From NCBI RefSeq assembly GCF_005222915.1, contig NZ_STFX01000016.1, positions 1-64,000 of the forward strand: 64,000 nt of DNA. The letters run 5' to 3'. The notes beneath the pieces were generated by a model. The model saw only the letters and a program-made list of their open reading frames with translations, had not been told where the DNA came from and did no database searches. The position numbers and the translations under genes were made by a program. Shown here piece after piece: positions 8,659 to 17,456 of the stretch. This DNA comes from Rhizobium sp. FKL33. GTDB lineage: Bacteria > Pseudomonadota > Alphaproteobacteria > Rhizobiales > Rhizobiaceae. Within the stretch, counting starts at the first letter, position 1. Every line of letters starts with the position of its first letter.

Positions 8659-9051
8659 TCACCATTGCCTTAGGCCGAGATGCTCCACCATCGGCTGATA
8701 GTCACGGTCGGAATGGAGAAGAGCGCATCCCTGATCCAGACAATAAGCGCCAATGATCAGATCAGGCGTTTTGCGGACGGTCACGCCTCTGCTCCTCAGA
8801 AAGCGAAAACAAGCCGCCGCCGCGACAGCGATATCGACGTTGAGCATGTTGACGACCGTGAAGCGCCGCAACAATCGCTCAAGCTTGGCGGCATGCGCGT
8901 TGTCCCGCGCGCCTTGGAGGATCTCCAAGAGAACCAGATCCCCAAGCAACAGCTCATCTTTGTCGACGATGCCGCTGAGCCGCGCCGTCTCTTCCGTGCG
9001 CAGATCTCTCAGCCAGTCAATCCAGACGGATGTGTCGACGACGACCTTCAC
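8659..9051 (-). CDS. vapC: VapC-family PIN-domain toxin
   Basis: A 130-residue PIN-domain ribonuclease, the toxin of a type II toxin-antitoxin pair. The four acidic positions of the PIN active site are visible: D6 (VVDTSVWIDWL), E in LLEILQG, D in TPDLIIGAYC and D in HSDRDY. The start codon is GTG 9051, which overlaps the antitoxin stop (GTGA), so the two are translationally coupled. The pair lies on the strand opposite to its metal-transport neighbours, as if inserted between the multicopper oxidase and the cupredoxin genes. Confidence 0.88.
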   Translation of the reverse strand: MKVVVDTSVWIDWLRDLRTEETARLSGIVDKDELLLGDLVLLEILQGARDNAHAAKLERLLRRFTVVNMLNVDIAVAAAACFRFLRSRGVTVRKTPDLIIGAYCLDQGCALLHSDRDYQPMVEHLGLRQW

Positions 9052-9248
9052 CCATTCCAGCCTTCTCTGATCTCGTCGAGATTTCCGTTCCAGCCGGCTC
9101 CGCGAAGCGCCTCAAGCGCCTTTTGCCGCTCGCCACGATCGATGGCCGCACGCAAGGCTTGTTCGACGGTGTCTCTTTCCGATTTTCCGCCTGTCGCCTT
9201 CATCGCGCGCTCAAGCAGCGATGCTTCCACATCCACTTTTGTTTGCAT
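9048..9248 (-). CDS. vapB: VapB-family antitoxin
   Basis: A 66-residue antitoxin of the VapB type with a ribbon-helix-helix-like N-terminus (KVDVEASLLERAMKATGGKS, then a DTVEQALRAAI helix) and a C-terminal Trp-containing tail that usually wraps the toxin. ATG 9248 has an AGGCGAGG ribosome site; an in-frame ATG at 9278 is possible. A GTACGTAC palindrome at 9262-9269, just ahead of the start, could be the operator for autoregulation. It overlaps vapC by 4 bases. Confidence 0.8.
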   Translation of the reverse strand: MQTKVDVEASLLERAMKATGGKSERDTVEQALRAAIDRGERQKALEALRGAGWNGNLDEIREGWNG

Positions 9249-9406
9249 GCTCGCCTCGCCTGTACGTACCGCCATCATATGTCCGCCGCAGCTCCACGCG
9301 CAAGCGCCTCCCCCATCCCGCTGACGCCATGTTTCAGCCATATTCGAGGCGAAGGAAACCAGACAACGGTCATCCACTTTGATGTTGACCGCACATGGAG
9401 AACGCC

Positions 9407-9757
9407 ATGAACCTTCCCATCCTCACGTCCCTCCTTCTCATGACTTCAGCCGCCGGCGTCGCCCATGCCGCCGGCATGACGCCGACCAATTCGTCTGGCC
9501 AGATCGAACTGACGCTGGACGAACACGAATTCGATCCGGCCGAAATCCATGTGCCGGCGGGAAAGCCGGTGCAGATCCTGATGAAGAACGAGGACGGCAC
9601 GCCGGAAGAATTCGACTCGCATGATCTCAAGACCGAGAAGGTCGTCGCCGGTCATGCGACGGGGATCATCCGGCTCCGTCCGCTGGCCAAGGGCGACTAT
9701 CATTTCATGGGCGAGTATCACTCCGACACCGCCCAGGGCGTGATCGTGGCGGAATGA
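9407..9757 (+). CDS. Periplasmic cupredoxin-domain protein
   Basis: A 116-residue protein with a Sec signal peptide (MNLPILTSLLLMTSAAGVAH) and a cupredoxin fold of about 95 residues: LDEHEFDPAEIHVPAGKPV at the start, a central EEFDSHDLKTEK with a candidate copper His, and a final GDYHFMGEYHSD segment with His/Met. ATG 9407 is chosen over 9395 because GGAG stands at the right distance before it. It lies 4 bases before the FTR1 permease, matching known pairs in which a small periplasmic copper/iron protein hands iron to FTR1. Confidence 0.82.
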   Translation: MNLPILTSLLLMTSAAGVAHAAGMTPTNSSGQIELTLDEHEFDPAEIHVPAGKPVQILMKNEDGTPEEFDSHDLKTEKVVAGHATGIIRLRPLAKGDYHFMGEYHSDTAQGVIVAE

Positions 9758-9761
9758 TCCC

Positions 9762-10586
9762 ATGCTTTCCGCGCTGATCATCGTTTTCCGGGAAATGCTG
9801 GAGGCCGGGTTGATCCTCGGCGTCGTTCTCGCCGCCACGCGCGGTCTCAGCCACAGGCTGCCCTGGCTTGCGGGCGGCGTGGCTCTCGGCATCGCCGGCG
9901 CGCTTCTCGTGGCGGTGTTCGCCGAGGCGATCGCCGGCCTGTTCGATGGCGCCGGCCAGGAACTGGTCAACGCCGCCATCCTGCTTCTCGCCGTGGGCAT
10001 GCTCGCCTGGCACAATGCCTGGATGGCGAGCCATGGCCGGGAGATGGCCCGCGATCTCAAGACGCTCGGCGCCGAGGTGGCCCAGGGCGCGCGGCCGCTG
10101 CGGGCGCTGGCCGTGGTCTGCGGCGTCGCCGTCATGCGCGAGGGGTCGGAAGTGGTGCTGTTTCTCTATGGCGTGGCCTCCGCCGGCGGCGATAGCGCGA
10201 GCGACATCCTCATCGGCGGTCTTCTCGGTCTCGCGGGCGGCGCGGCGGTGTCGGCGCTCCTCTATCTCGGCCTGATCTCCATCCCCATGCGCTATTTGTT
10301 CGGGTCGCTGTCCCTGCTGATCTCGCTGCTCGCGGCCGGCCTCGCCGCCCAAGCCGTGACCTTCCTGCAAAGCGCCGGCTATCTGATGGAATGGACCGAT
10401 CCGCTCTGGGACACGTCGTGGATCCTGTCGCAGGATTCCATGGTCGGCCGCGTGCTGCACACGCTGATCGGCTATTTCGACCGACCAGACGGCATGGAGC
10501 TGGCCGCCTATATCGCCGCGCTCCTGGCGATGCTCGCGCTCAAGCAGATTGCCTCGCCAAGGCCCGGCGCGGTCGCGGCGCGCTGA
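9762..10586 (+). CDS. FTR1-family iron permease
   Basis: A 274-residue inner-membrane protein with about seven hydrophobic segments. It carries the two iron-coordinating REXXE motifs of the FTR1/EfeU family: REMLE (in IVFREMLEAGLILGVVLAA) near the N-terminus and REGSE (in VMREGSEVVLFLYG) in the middle. FTR1 proteins take up iron coupled to ferrous oxidation. The preceding cupredoxin gene is 4 bases upstream, and a multicopper oxidase is 1.2 kb upstream, so a Fet3/Ftr1-like oxidase-permease scheme is plausible. A terminator follows. Confidence 0.9.
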   Translation: MLSALIIVFREMLEAGLILGVVLAATRGLSHRLPWLAGGVALGIAGALLVAVFAEAIAGLFDGAGQELVNAAILLLAVGMLAWHNAWMASHGREMARDLKTLGAEVAQGARPLRALAVVCGVAVMREGSEVVLFLYGVASAGGDSASDILIGGLLGLAGGAAVSALLYLGLISIPMRYLFGSLSLLISLLAAGLAAQAVTFLQSAGYLMEWTDPLWDTSWILSQDSMVGRVLHTLIGYFDRPDGMELAAYIAALLAMLALKQIASPRPGAVAAR

Positions 10587-10604
10587 CTTTTCAACAGAGG
10601 ATCG

Positions 10605-10646
10605 ACCCGCGGCGCGCTTCAGACGAAGCCCGCGGGTTTATCTTTG
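10605..10646 (+). terminator. Rho-independent terminator after FTR1 gene
   Basis: Stem ACCCGCGG / CCGCGGGT (10605-10612, 10630-10637), extended inside by a CTTC/GAAG mini-stem, followed by the T-rich TTATCTTTG. Confidence 0.75.
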
Positions 10647-10671
10647 TCCAAAGGATTGCTACCCAGCCGCC

Positions 10672-11151
10672 ATGATGACAGCTCTCGTGACACCCATGAC
10701 CTTCCACATTTCGCTTGAAGACCCCGGCCAGCCCGAGGTGCTGAAACTGCTCGCAGACGGCGAAGCCTATGGGGCGGCGCTCTATCCGGCGGAAAGCAAC
10801 CACTATCTTCCGATCGACGCCCTGCGCGCCGCCCATGTCCGTTTCGTAGTCGCCCGCGATGACCACGGGCAGGCGGTGGGCACCGGCGCGATCGCCCTCA
10901 ATGACGGCTGGGCGGAGCTCAAGCGCATGTGGGTGGCGCCCGCCGCGCGCGGACGGGGCCTCTCGAAGATGCTGCTCGCCAATCTCGAAGCCCGCGCCAC
11001 AAGCGCCGGCATTTTCGTGATCCGGCTGGAAACCGGCATCGAGAACCACGAAGCGCTCGGTCTTTACGAGCGCTCCGGCTATGTCAGGCGCGAGGCTTTC
11101 GCCGATTACCTGCCCGATCCGCTCAGCGTCTTCATGGAAAAGAGCTTCTGA
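10672..11151 (+). CDS. GNAT-family N-acetyltransferase
   Basis: A 159-residue GCN5-type acetyltransferase. Motif A with the acetyl-CoA pyrophosphate loop is seen as ARGRGLSKMLLANLEARA, preceded by the beta-4 segment AELKRMWVAP, and the usual C-terminal ENHEALGLYERSGY follows. The family transfers acetyl from acetyl-CoA to an amine; the substrate cannot be told. The frame is open further upstream (10549), but that part covers the terminator, so ATG 10672 is preferred; no clear ribosome site is visible. It is convergent with the K+ channel gene, two bases apart. Confidence 0.82.
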   Translation: MMTALVTPMTFHISLEDPGQPEVLKLLADGEAYGAALYPAESNHYLPIDALRAAHVRFVVARDDHGQAVGTGAIALNDGWAELKRMWVAPAARGRGLSKMLLANLEARATSAGIFVIRLETGIENHEALGLYERSGYVRREAFADYLPDPLSVFMEKSF

Positions 11152-11153
11152 AC

Positions 11154-11585
11154 CTAGAAGTGTTCGCCGGAGCGGAAAGGGCCGACCCGGATGCCGGCGG
11201 CGATGAGATAGGCGGTCGACCAGCCTATCAGCAGAAAGCCGTTCACGCCTTCCAGCGCGGCGAACAACCGCCACCCATGCGCCGGCACCACATCGCCATA
11301 GCCGACGGTGGAAAAGGTGATGGTGGAGAAATAGAGCGCAGTCGGAAAATCCGGAACGACGCCCAGGAGCGTGTAGCAAGCGGCCCAGAGCCAGACCTGC
11401 ACCGTCAACACGGCGAAGATGCCGATCACGACGGTGTTCATCGCCAGCACGCGGCTGCGATGGCCATGCAGCCGGAAGCGCCCCGTGAGCCAGGTCATCA
11501 CATGGGTGACCGCCATCAGCCCCCAGGTGTGAATGAGGACCGTCAGCGAGATGACCAGCGCGCCCAGGCCGAGATTGACGATCAT
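11154..11585 (-). CDS. Two-pore-segment potassium channel protein
   Basis: A 143-residue inner-membrane protein with the ion-channel signature: pore helix and selectivity filter TITFSTVGYGDVVP, flanked by a hydrophobic segment on its C-terminal side (ALEGVNGFLLIGWSTAYLIA) and hydrophobic segments before. It has no cytoplasmic RCK/TrkA domain, so it would be a minimal channel. The gene stands alone between a convergent acetyltransferase and guaD. Confidence 0.82.
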   Translation of the reverse strand: MIVNLGLGALVISLTVLIHTWGLMAVTHVMTWLTGRFRLHGHRSRVLAMNTVVIGIFAVLTVQVWLWAACYTLLGVVPDFPTALYFSTITFSTVGYGDVVPAHGWRLFAALEGVNGFLLIGWSTAYLIAAGIRVGPFRSGEHF

Positions 11586-11629
11586 CGATGTCCCCTTGAT
11601 TGTCGCATGTCGACAATAGGGAGCGCAAA

Positions 11630-12943
11630 TCAGCCGGGCAACCGTGATTTTGCCGGCTGGCCTGCGACATAGGTCTCGGCGATGGCGCGATCGTCGCCCA
11701 GCGTCTGCAGAAGGAACAGTTCCTCGGCCAGCGTCGTGACGACTTCCATCTTCAGCGCCATGGCGGGCGTCGCCTGCGCGTTCAGCAACACGAAATCGGC
11801 GTCATGGCCGATCTCCAGCGCCCCGATGCGATCGGAAAGCCCAAGCGCCTCGGCATTGCCGCGCGTCATGCGATAGAAGCTTTCGAAGGGCGTCATGCGC
11901 TCGCCCTGCAACTGCAGCACCTTGTAGCCTTCATCCAGCGTCCTCAGCATCGAGTAGGAGGTGCCGCCGCCGATATCGGTGGCGACAGCCACGCGCACCG
12001 GCTTCTCCCGCTTGGTCAGGCGCTTCAGGCCGAACAGGCCGGACCCGAGAAACAGGTTGGAGGTCGGGCAGAACACGGCGACCGAACCGCTCTCGCTCAT
12101 GGCGTCCGCCTCGCGGTCGGAGAGATGGATGCAATGGCCGAACAGGCTCTTGGGGCCCAACAGGTCATAATGCGCGTAGACATCCGTATAATCTTTCGCC
12201 GCCGGATAAAGCTCCTGCGTGAAGCGGATCTCGTCGTGATTTTCCGACAGATGCGTCTGGATATGCAGATCGGGATATTCCCGCGCCAAGGCCTGCGAGG
12301 CCTCCATCTGCTCGGGCGTCGAGGTGATGGCGAAGCGCGGGGTGATGGCGACATGGTTGCGCCCCTTGCCATGCCAGTCGGCGATCACCTGCTTGGTCTC
12401 GTCATAGCCTTGCTGGGCGGTGTCGCGCAGCCCTTCCGGCGCATTGCGGTCCATCATCACCTTGCCGCCGACCATCAGCATGTTCCGCCTGAGGCTCTCG
12501 GCGAAGAACATGTCGGCGGAGACTTTGTGGACCGAACAATAGGCCACCGCCGTCGTCGTGCCATGGCGGATCAACTCGTCGAAGAAGCGGATGGCGATGC
12601 GCGCGGCATGCGCCTGATCGGCGAAACGCTGCTCCTCGACGAAGGTGTAGGTGTTCAGCCATTCCAAGAGATTGGCGGCGTAGGAGCCGATGACCTGCAT
12701 CTGCGGGAAATGCAGGTGCATGTCGATGAATCCGGGCGTCAGGAGATAGGGCCGATGATCGGCCGTCTCGACATCCGCGGGCGCGCGCCCGGCGACTTCG
12801 GCGAAATCGCCGAGATCGGCGATCATTCCATCCGAAACCAGCACGCCGCCATCCTCGACATAGCGATAGGCCGAGACGTCACTGATGCCCTCGGGCTCGC
12901 GATGGAAGGAGAGAAGGCGCGCGCGGATCAGGAGCGGTTTCAT
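11630..12943 (-). CDS. guaD: Guanine deaminase
   Basis: Deaminates guanine to xanthine. The 437-residue amidohydrolase has the GuaD form of the metal motif, GFIDMHLHFPQMQVIGS, an HGTTTAVAY segment, HTHLSEN-type metal His (IQTHLSENHDE), CIHL and the ATDIGGGTSYSM motif with the catalytic Asp. ATG 12943 gives the usual N-terminus; 20 more residues could be read upstream. It lies on the same strand as puuD and xdhABC, and its product xanthine feeds xanthine dehydrogenase. A sulfotransferase gene separates it from puuD. Confidence 0.93.
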   Translation of the reverse strand: MKPLLIRARLLSFHREPEGISDVSAYRYVEDGGVLVSDGMIADLGDFAEVAGRAPADVETADHRPYLLTPGFIDMHLHFPQMQVIGSYAANLLEWLNTYTFVEEQRFADQAHAARIAIRFFDELIRHGTTTAVAYCSVHKVSADMFFAESLRRNMLMVGGKVMMDRNAPEGLRDTAQQGYDETKQVIADWHGKGRNHVAITPRFAITSTPEQMEASQALAREYPDLHIQTHLSENHDEIRFTQELYPAAKDYTDVYAHYDLLGPKSLFGHCIHLSDREADAMSESGSVAVFCPTSNLFLGSGLFGLKRLTKREKPVRVAVATDIGGGTSYSMLRTLDEGYKVLQLQGERMTPFESFYRMTRGNAEALGLSDRIGALEIGHDADFVLLNAQATPAMALKMEVVTTLAEELFLLQTLGDDRAIAETYVAGQPAKSRLPG

Positions 12944-13053
12944 GAAAACCCTTGTGTCGAACAGAAGATGGGGAAGCCTAGCGAAAGGGGATGATAGGCT
13001 CAAGCAGGATCGCTGTCAGAGACGAACACTTCAGCCGTTCATTCAGGCGGCGG

Positions 13054-14115
13054 TCAATCGATCAGGTCGGAAAAGTCGACCTCGTCGCGGAACAGGTCGA
13101 CATAATCGCGCACCATATCGCGGTTGGCGTCCGACATGCGCTGACCGCGTCCGACAACGCCCTTGTTAAACTTCAGCGTCGGCTTGCCGGTATTCGCCAC
13201 GATGGCGGCGGCGATGCGATCGACGCCCGCCGGAGCGCCGATATAGGTGGCGAGCTTTTCGGCGAAACCGACAGGCTCGCCCTTGATGTCCTCTTCATAG
13301 GAGATCCACAGCGGTGCAACCTGCCCCATAGCCTCGCATTTCCGCCAGGAGGCGTAGAATGACAGGTACCAGGGCAAATACAGCCGGATCAGCGTCGCCA
13401 TCCGCTTGTCGTCCGACATGTCCCTATAGGCATGCGGCAGATGGGTGAAAAAGTAGAATCTGTCTGCGGAATGAGAGCGCGCCGCTTCAAGGCACATGTC
13501 GTCGAGGCTGACCAAGGAATCGAGCAGGTTGCGCTTCAGCAGGATTGGCTTGACCTGATAGAGAGCAAGCTGAGCAGCCAGATAGGGCGTGCAGCGGACA
13601 TGCTGCTGCGACACGAAGCCTGTCGGAATGAAGCAGGCGCGCAGTAGCGCCAATTCATCCATCTCATGTTCGCGCATGGCCGCGCCTAGAACGCCTGCAT
13701 TCTGCAACCGCGCCACCGGCAAGGTCAGCAGCGATTCCTGTGCGCCGAGCGCGTGCACCAAGACTGCGGACAGGAAGGTCGACGCCGTCTTGCGGGGGCA
13801 GGCCAGCAGGATGCGCGGCGCACGCACAGTCTGGACAGCCTTTTTCATGCGCAGGACGATGTCGGCGAATTCGGTCAACCCGATTTGCGGACCCCGCCAC
13901 ATGCGGGCGGCGTAACCGTCGTCAGGGACATAAAGGGGATTGGACAGTCCGACGGAGCAGGCGATCTGCCGTTGCACTGGATCGGGAAGCCCGGTCATCA
14001 ATTCCTGGACCAGAGCGGCCAGCTTGGCGGGATCCGTGGTGTTGACCACCTTGGCGACCATCTGCTGGACGATCGCCTGGGCATCGACGCCGGATTGCGG
14101 GCTGGGAGAGGTCAT
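13054..14115 (-). CDS. Sulfotransferase-like protein
   Basis: A 353-residue protein with the two PAPS-binding elements of sulfotransferases: the 5'-phosphosulfate loop ILLACPRKTASTFL (residues about 101-114) and the 3'-phosphate motif LKRNLLDSLVSLDD (about 195-208). An N-terminal region of about 95 residues precedes the fold. The acceptor is not predictable. It is embedded in a purine-catabolism cluster, between puuD and guaD on the same strand, which does not explain it; no sulfate-activation genes are near. Fold assignment is reasonably safe, activity is not. Confidence 0.72.
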   Translation of the reverse strand: MTSPSPQSGVDAQAIVQQMVAKVVNTTDPAKLAALVQELMTGLPDPVQRQIACSVGLSNPLYVPDDGYAARMWRGPQIGLTEFADIVLRMKKAVQTVRAPRILLACPRKTASTFLSAVLVHALGAQESLLTLPVARLQNAGVLGAAMREHEMDELALLRACFIPTGFVSQQHVRCTPYLAAQLALYQVKPILLKRNLLDSLVSLDDMCLEAARSHSADRFYFFTHLPHAYRDMSDDKRMATLIRLYLPWYLSFYASWRKCEAMGQVAPLWISYEEDIKGEPVGFAEKLATYIGAPAGVDRIAAAIVANTGKPTLKFNKGVVGRGQRMSDANRDMVRDYVDLFRDEVDFSDLID

Positions 14116-14238
14116 GGCTGGGTCGCGCTTTCCTGTTGGTCATCGCCGGATCGCAGCGCGGGAAGCCGCGCACGGAACGACGGATGCCCGAGAGCTAAAG
14201 CGACAAGCTGGCGCGGACCTGTTCCGAGGCTCTGCTCG

Positions 14239-15474
14239 TCAATTCGTCCGCGCGGCGATCGCGCTTTCATACCAGGCCGTCAGCAGCTTGCGCTCTTCGG
14301 GCGAGATTTCGGTCACGTTTCCGGGCGGCATGGCGTGACTGCGGCCGGCCTGCAGATAGATCTCGCGGGCATGCATGGCGATGCGGGTCTCGGTGTCCAG
14401 CATCACCTGCTTGGGCGGAAACACCACGCCGTCCCAGACCGGTTCGGCCGCATGGCACATCGAACAGCGCGACGAGACGGTTTCCACCACCTGGGCGAAA
14501 TGCGCGTCGTTGCGGAATTTCTCGAACACCGGCGACAGCTTGGCGTCTTCTTCCCCGGTCAGGACCTTGGGAACGGTCGACAGCCACATGATCAGCACGA
14601 AGAGCAGGATCGTCACCAGCCAGGTCCAGTGCGGATGACCCTTGCGGGCATGCACCGTGTTGAACCAGTGGCGGATCGACACGCCCATCAGGAAGACGAG
14701 GCCGGCGATGATCCAGCTATACTGCGTGGCGAACGCCAGCGGATAGTGGTTCGACAGCATGAAGAAGATCACAGGCAGCGTCAGATAATTGTTGTGCAGC
14801 GAGCGCTGCTTGGCGATCACGCCATATTTCGGATCCGGCGTGCGGCCCGCCTTGAGATCCGCCACCACGATCTTCTGATTGGGGATGATGATGAAGAAGA
14901 CGTTGGCCGACATGATGGTGGCGGTGAAAGCGCCGAGATGCAGGAAGGCGGCGCGGCCGGAGAAGATCTGCATATAGCCCCAGGCCATCGCCACCAGGAG
15001 CACGAACAGGATCGCCATCAGGCCCCAGGTGTTCTTGCCCAGCGGCGACTTGCAGAGCGCGTCGTAACAGATCCAGCCGATCGACAGCGAGCCCATCGAG
15101 ATCAGGATCGCGACCCAGTTGGGCACGTCGAGAAGATGCCGGTCGATGAGGAAGAGATCGGCGCCGCCGTAATAGACCACCGCCAGCATGGCGAAGCCGG
15201 AGAGCCAGGTCGTATAGCTCTCCCATTTGTGCCAGGTGAGATGCTCGGGCATTTCCTTGGGCGCGACCAGATATTTCTGCATCTGGTAGAAGCCGCCGCC
15301 ATGCACCTGCCATTCCTCGCCATAGACGCCCGCCGGCAGGCCAGGCCGCTTGACCAGGCCAAGATCGACGGCGATGTAGAAGAAAGACGAGCCGATCCAG
15401 GCGATCGCCGCGACCACATGCAGCCAGCGCACGGCAAATGCCAACCATTCCCAGGCCATGGCGTAATCGTACAT
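14239..15474 (-). CDS. puuD: Urate hydroxylase PuuD (membrane protein with cytochrome c domain)
   Basis: Oxidises urate to 5-hydroxyisourate and passes electrons to the respiratory chain. The 411-residue protein begins with MYDYAMAWEWLAFAVRWLHV and has about eight membrane segments of the former DUF989 type, ending in a periplasmic cytochrome c domain with one haem site, CSMCH (C337, C340, H341), and a likely axial Met in HAMPPGN. Its place beside guaD and the xdh genes fits urate breakdown. No gene for the next steps (hydroxyisourate hydrolase, decarboxylase) is in the window. Confidence 0.9.
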   Translation of the reverse strand: MYDYAMAWEWLAFAVRWLHVVAAIAWIGSSFFYIAVDLGLVKRPGLPAGVYGEEWQVHGGGFYQMQKYLVAPKEMPEHLTWHKWESYTTWLSGFAMLAVVYYGGADLFLIDRHLLDVPNWVAILISMGSLSIGWICYDALCKSPLGKNTWGLMAILFVLLVAMAWGYMQIFSGRAAFLHLGAFTATIMSANVFFIIIPNQKIVVADLKAGRTPDPKYGVIAKQRSLHNNYLTLPVIFFMLSNHYPLAFATQYSWIIAGLVFLMGVSIRHWFNTVHARKGHPHWTWLVTILLFVLIMWLSTVPKVLTGEEDAKLSPVFEKFRNDAHFAQVVETVSSRCSMCHAAEPVWDGVVFPPKQVMLDTETRIAMHAREIYLQAGRSHAMPPGNVTEISPEERKLLTAWYESAIAARTN

Positions 15475-15718
15475 TCCAATCCCCTCTTTTTATTCGACTC
15501 GCAACTTTGCAGAAGAGCAGGCCCCCTGAAAAGGGCCGATGATGCAGCGCACAGAAATTAGCGTGATCACATCCGCATTGGTCTGTGGTATGGAACGACT
15601 TCGCCTGCGGATTTTCGAGCGGCAAAGCCGCTTGTGGGCGCCGTTCTATAAGGCTAGCCTGAAATTGGAGAACGGCCCGGTCGTGGGGACGAATGGCCGC
15701 TGACGATCCGGGGGAACC

Positions 15719-16804
15719 ATGAAGGCATTTGCGAGAGCGTGCGCAGCGCTGCTGATGATATCGGCGGCCGCTCAAACGGGACGGGCGGAAGAGCCGTCGA
15801 TCGATTTGAAGCTGTTCGGCAAGCAGGAGATCGAGGGCGGCCTGAGCGCCTGCCATCTCGCCTTCTGGCAACGCAACAAGGACCCGGACGCCGACCAATA
15901 CGCCTATATCCTCTACATGCCCTATGACGGCGAGGGCAAACCGACCCAGGCGCGGATCGAGATCGGCAAGGAGAAGATCGCGCTCAAGGAAACGGCGCGC
16001 GGCGACATCGACCTGCCGTCGCGCCTCGGCTATCGTCTCTATTCGAGCGACGATGAAGCCACCCATGTGATCCTGCACATCATGGAGGCGTCGGAAGAAG
16101 GGTCGCTCGTGACCGTCGACAGGGCGCGGATCACGGTGGTGCGGGAGAATCTGCCGCCATTCGTGGCGGGCGCCAAGGGCGTGATCGGCTGTCCTGGATC
16201 GTCGACCGCCGCGGCGACGGCCACACAGGATGCGCCGGGCGCGGAAAGTGCGCCGACCACGGCCGCCGCCCTGCCCTATGCCGGGCCTGATGGCCTGCCG
16301 ATCGGCGCGCCGAAAGTGCTAGCCTCGACCAAGGACGTGCCGGCTGCCATCCGCAAGGAGATCGCCGCTTACGCGCCCGACCAATGCAGCGACCCCGAAA
16401 CGCTCGCTTATCCCGGCCAGCGCTATCAGCTATCGGAAAGCTCGATACTCTGGGAAGTTCCCTGCTTCCTCGGCGCCTATCAGGGATCGAGCGTCTTCGC
16501 CATCACCCAGGATCCGCCCGGCGACTGGGCGACGCTGCTGAGCCTGCCCAATCCGCCGGCGCTGGAAGGCGAAAACAATGTCCAGATGATGAGCGCCGAG
16601 GTGAAGCCGGAGCGCGGCCTGTTCATATCGACCGATCTCGGCAGCGGCGGCGGCGATTGCGGCGTCTATCGCGTCTTCCGCCTGATGGATGCGCCGGGCG
16701 AAACCCTCGAATTGCAGTTGATGGAATATCGCGAAAAGGTGAATTGCGACGGCGTGGTGAGCGAGCCCCCGTCCTGGCCGCTTCAGTTCAGCGCGGCGAA
16801 CTGA
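15719..16804 (+). CDS. Secreted DUF1176-like protein
   Basis: A 361-residue protein with a Sec signal peptide (MKAFARACAALLMISAAAQTGRA). It appears to have two parts joined by an Ala/Thr/Ser-rich linker (residues about 160-185). The C-terminal part (LWEVPCFLGAYQGSSVFA through YREKVNCDGV and a final WPLQF) resembles DUF1176 proteins, which are periplasmic and uncharacterised. The start follows GGGGGAACC. It is divergent from puuD and convergent with the TPR gene. Assignment is tentative. Confidence 0.6.
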   Translation: MKAFARACAALLMISAAAQTGRAEEPSIDLKLFGKQEIEGGLSACHLAFWQRNKDPDADQYAYILYMPYDGEGKPTQARIEIGKEKIALKETARGDIDLPSRLGYRLYSSDDEATHVILHIMEASEEGSLVTVDRARITVVRENLPPFVAGAKGVIGCPGSSTAAATATQDAPGAESAPTTAAALPYAGPDGLPIGAPKVLASTKDVPAAIRKEIAAYAPDQCSDPETLAYPGQRYQLSESSILWEVPCFLGAYQGSSVFAITQDPPGDWATLLSLPNPPALEGENNVQMMSAEVKPERGLFISTDLGSGGGDCGVYRVFRLMDAPGETLELQLMEYREKVNCDGVVSEPPSWPLQFSAAN

Positions 16805-16813
16805 GCGTGTCCG

Positions 16814-17401
16814 TCACGCCTCGACCAGATCGAGCAGGCGCAGCGCCTCGGCATTGCCGGGATCGAGGGTGAGCGCTCGTTGTCCGAGATCGGCGGCGCG
16901 CTGTTCGTCGCGGCATGCGATGCAGATCGACCCGAGTTCGGTGAGCGCCACGATATTGTCGGGCTCCAGCGCCAGCGCCGCCTCGAGCGCTTCGCGCGCT
17001 TTCCAGATCTTGCCGGCGCGGAACAGGGCCAGTCCGAGCTGGATCGCATGCTCCGCAACGCCGGGCTCCAGCCGCGCGGCGTTTTCGAAATGCGCGGCGG
17101 CGGCGACATAATTCTGGTTGCGGAGATGGATCGCGCCGATGCGCGCGTTGAGCAGCCCGACCTCTACGCCGAGGCTCAGCGTCTGGGAAAAGAGATCGGC
17201 GGCCTCGTTGACATGGCCGAGCCGCAGGAAGAGTTCGGCGATGTTGAAAGAAGCCTGGTGGGCGGTCGCCACGAGTTGATCGCCCCGGGCGCGGTCCTCG
17301 GCCAGCATCGGCGCGTCGCGACGCTTGGCGAAGGCAAGGGCCGCCTCGACGAGCGGCGCAAGCTTGTCGCGCTGTGCGCGGACCGCGTCGATATGGTTCA
17401 T
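16814..17401 (-). CDS. TPR-repeat protein
   Basis: A 195-residue soluble protein made mainly of tetratricopeptide repeats; two clear ones are AAAAHFENAARLEPGVAEHA and REALEAALALEPDNIVALTE, followed by a third ending LTLDPGNAEALRLLDLV. ATG 17401 is chosen since AGGA stands 7 bases before it; the open frame extends further upstream but overlaps xdhC. It lies 55 bases downstream of xdhC on the same strand and may be the last gene of that operon. TPRs mediate protein contacts; the partner is unknown. Confidence 0.72.
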   Translation of the reverse strand: MNHIDAVRAQRDKLAPLVEAALAFAKRRDAPMLAEDRARGDQLVATAHQASFNIAELFLRLGHVNEAADLFSQTLSLGVEVGLLNARIGAIHLRNQNYVAAAAHFENAARLEPGVAEHAIQLGLALFRAGKIWKAREALEAALALEPDNIVALTELGSICIACRDEQRAADLGQRALTLDPGNAEALRLLDLVEA

Positions 17402-17456
17402 TCCGTTTTCCTGCATGGCCATCCGCCGAGCTTTGCCGTCCGAGACTTGCCCGAGC

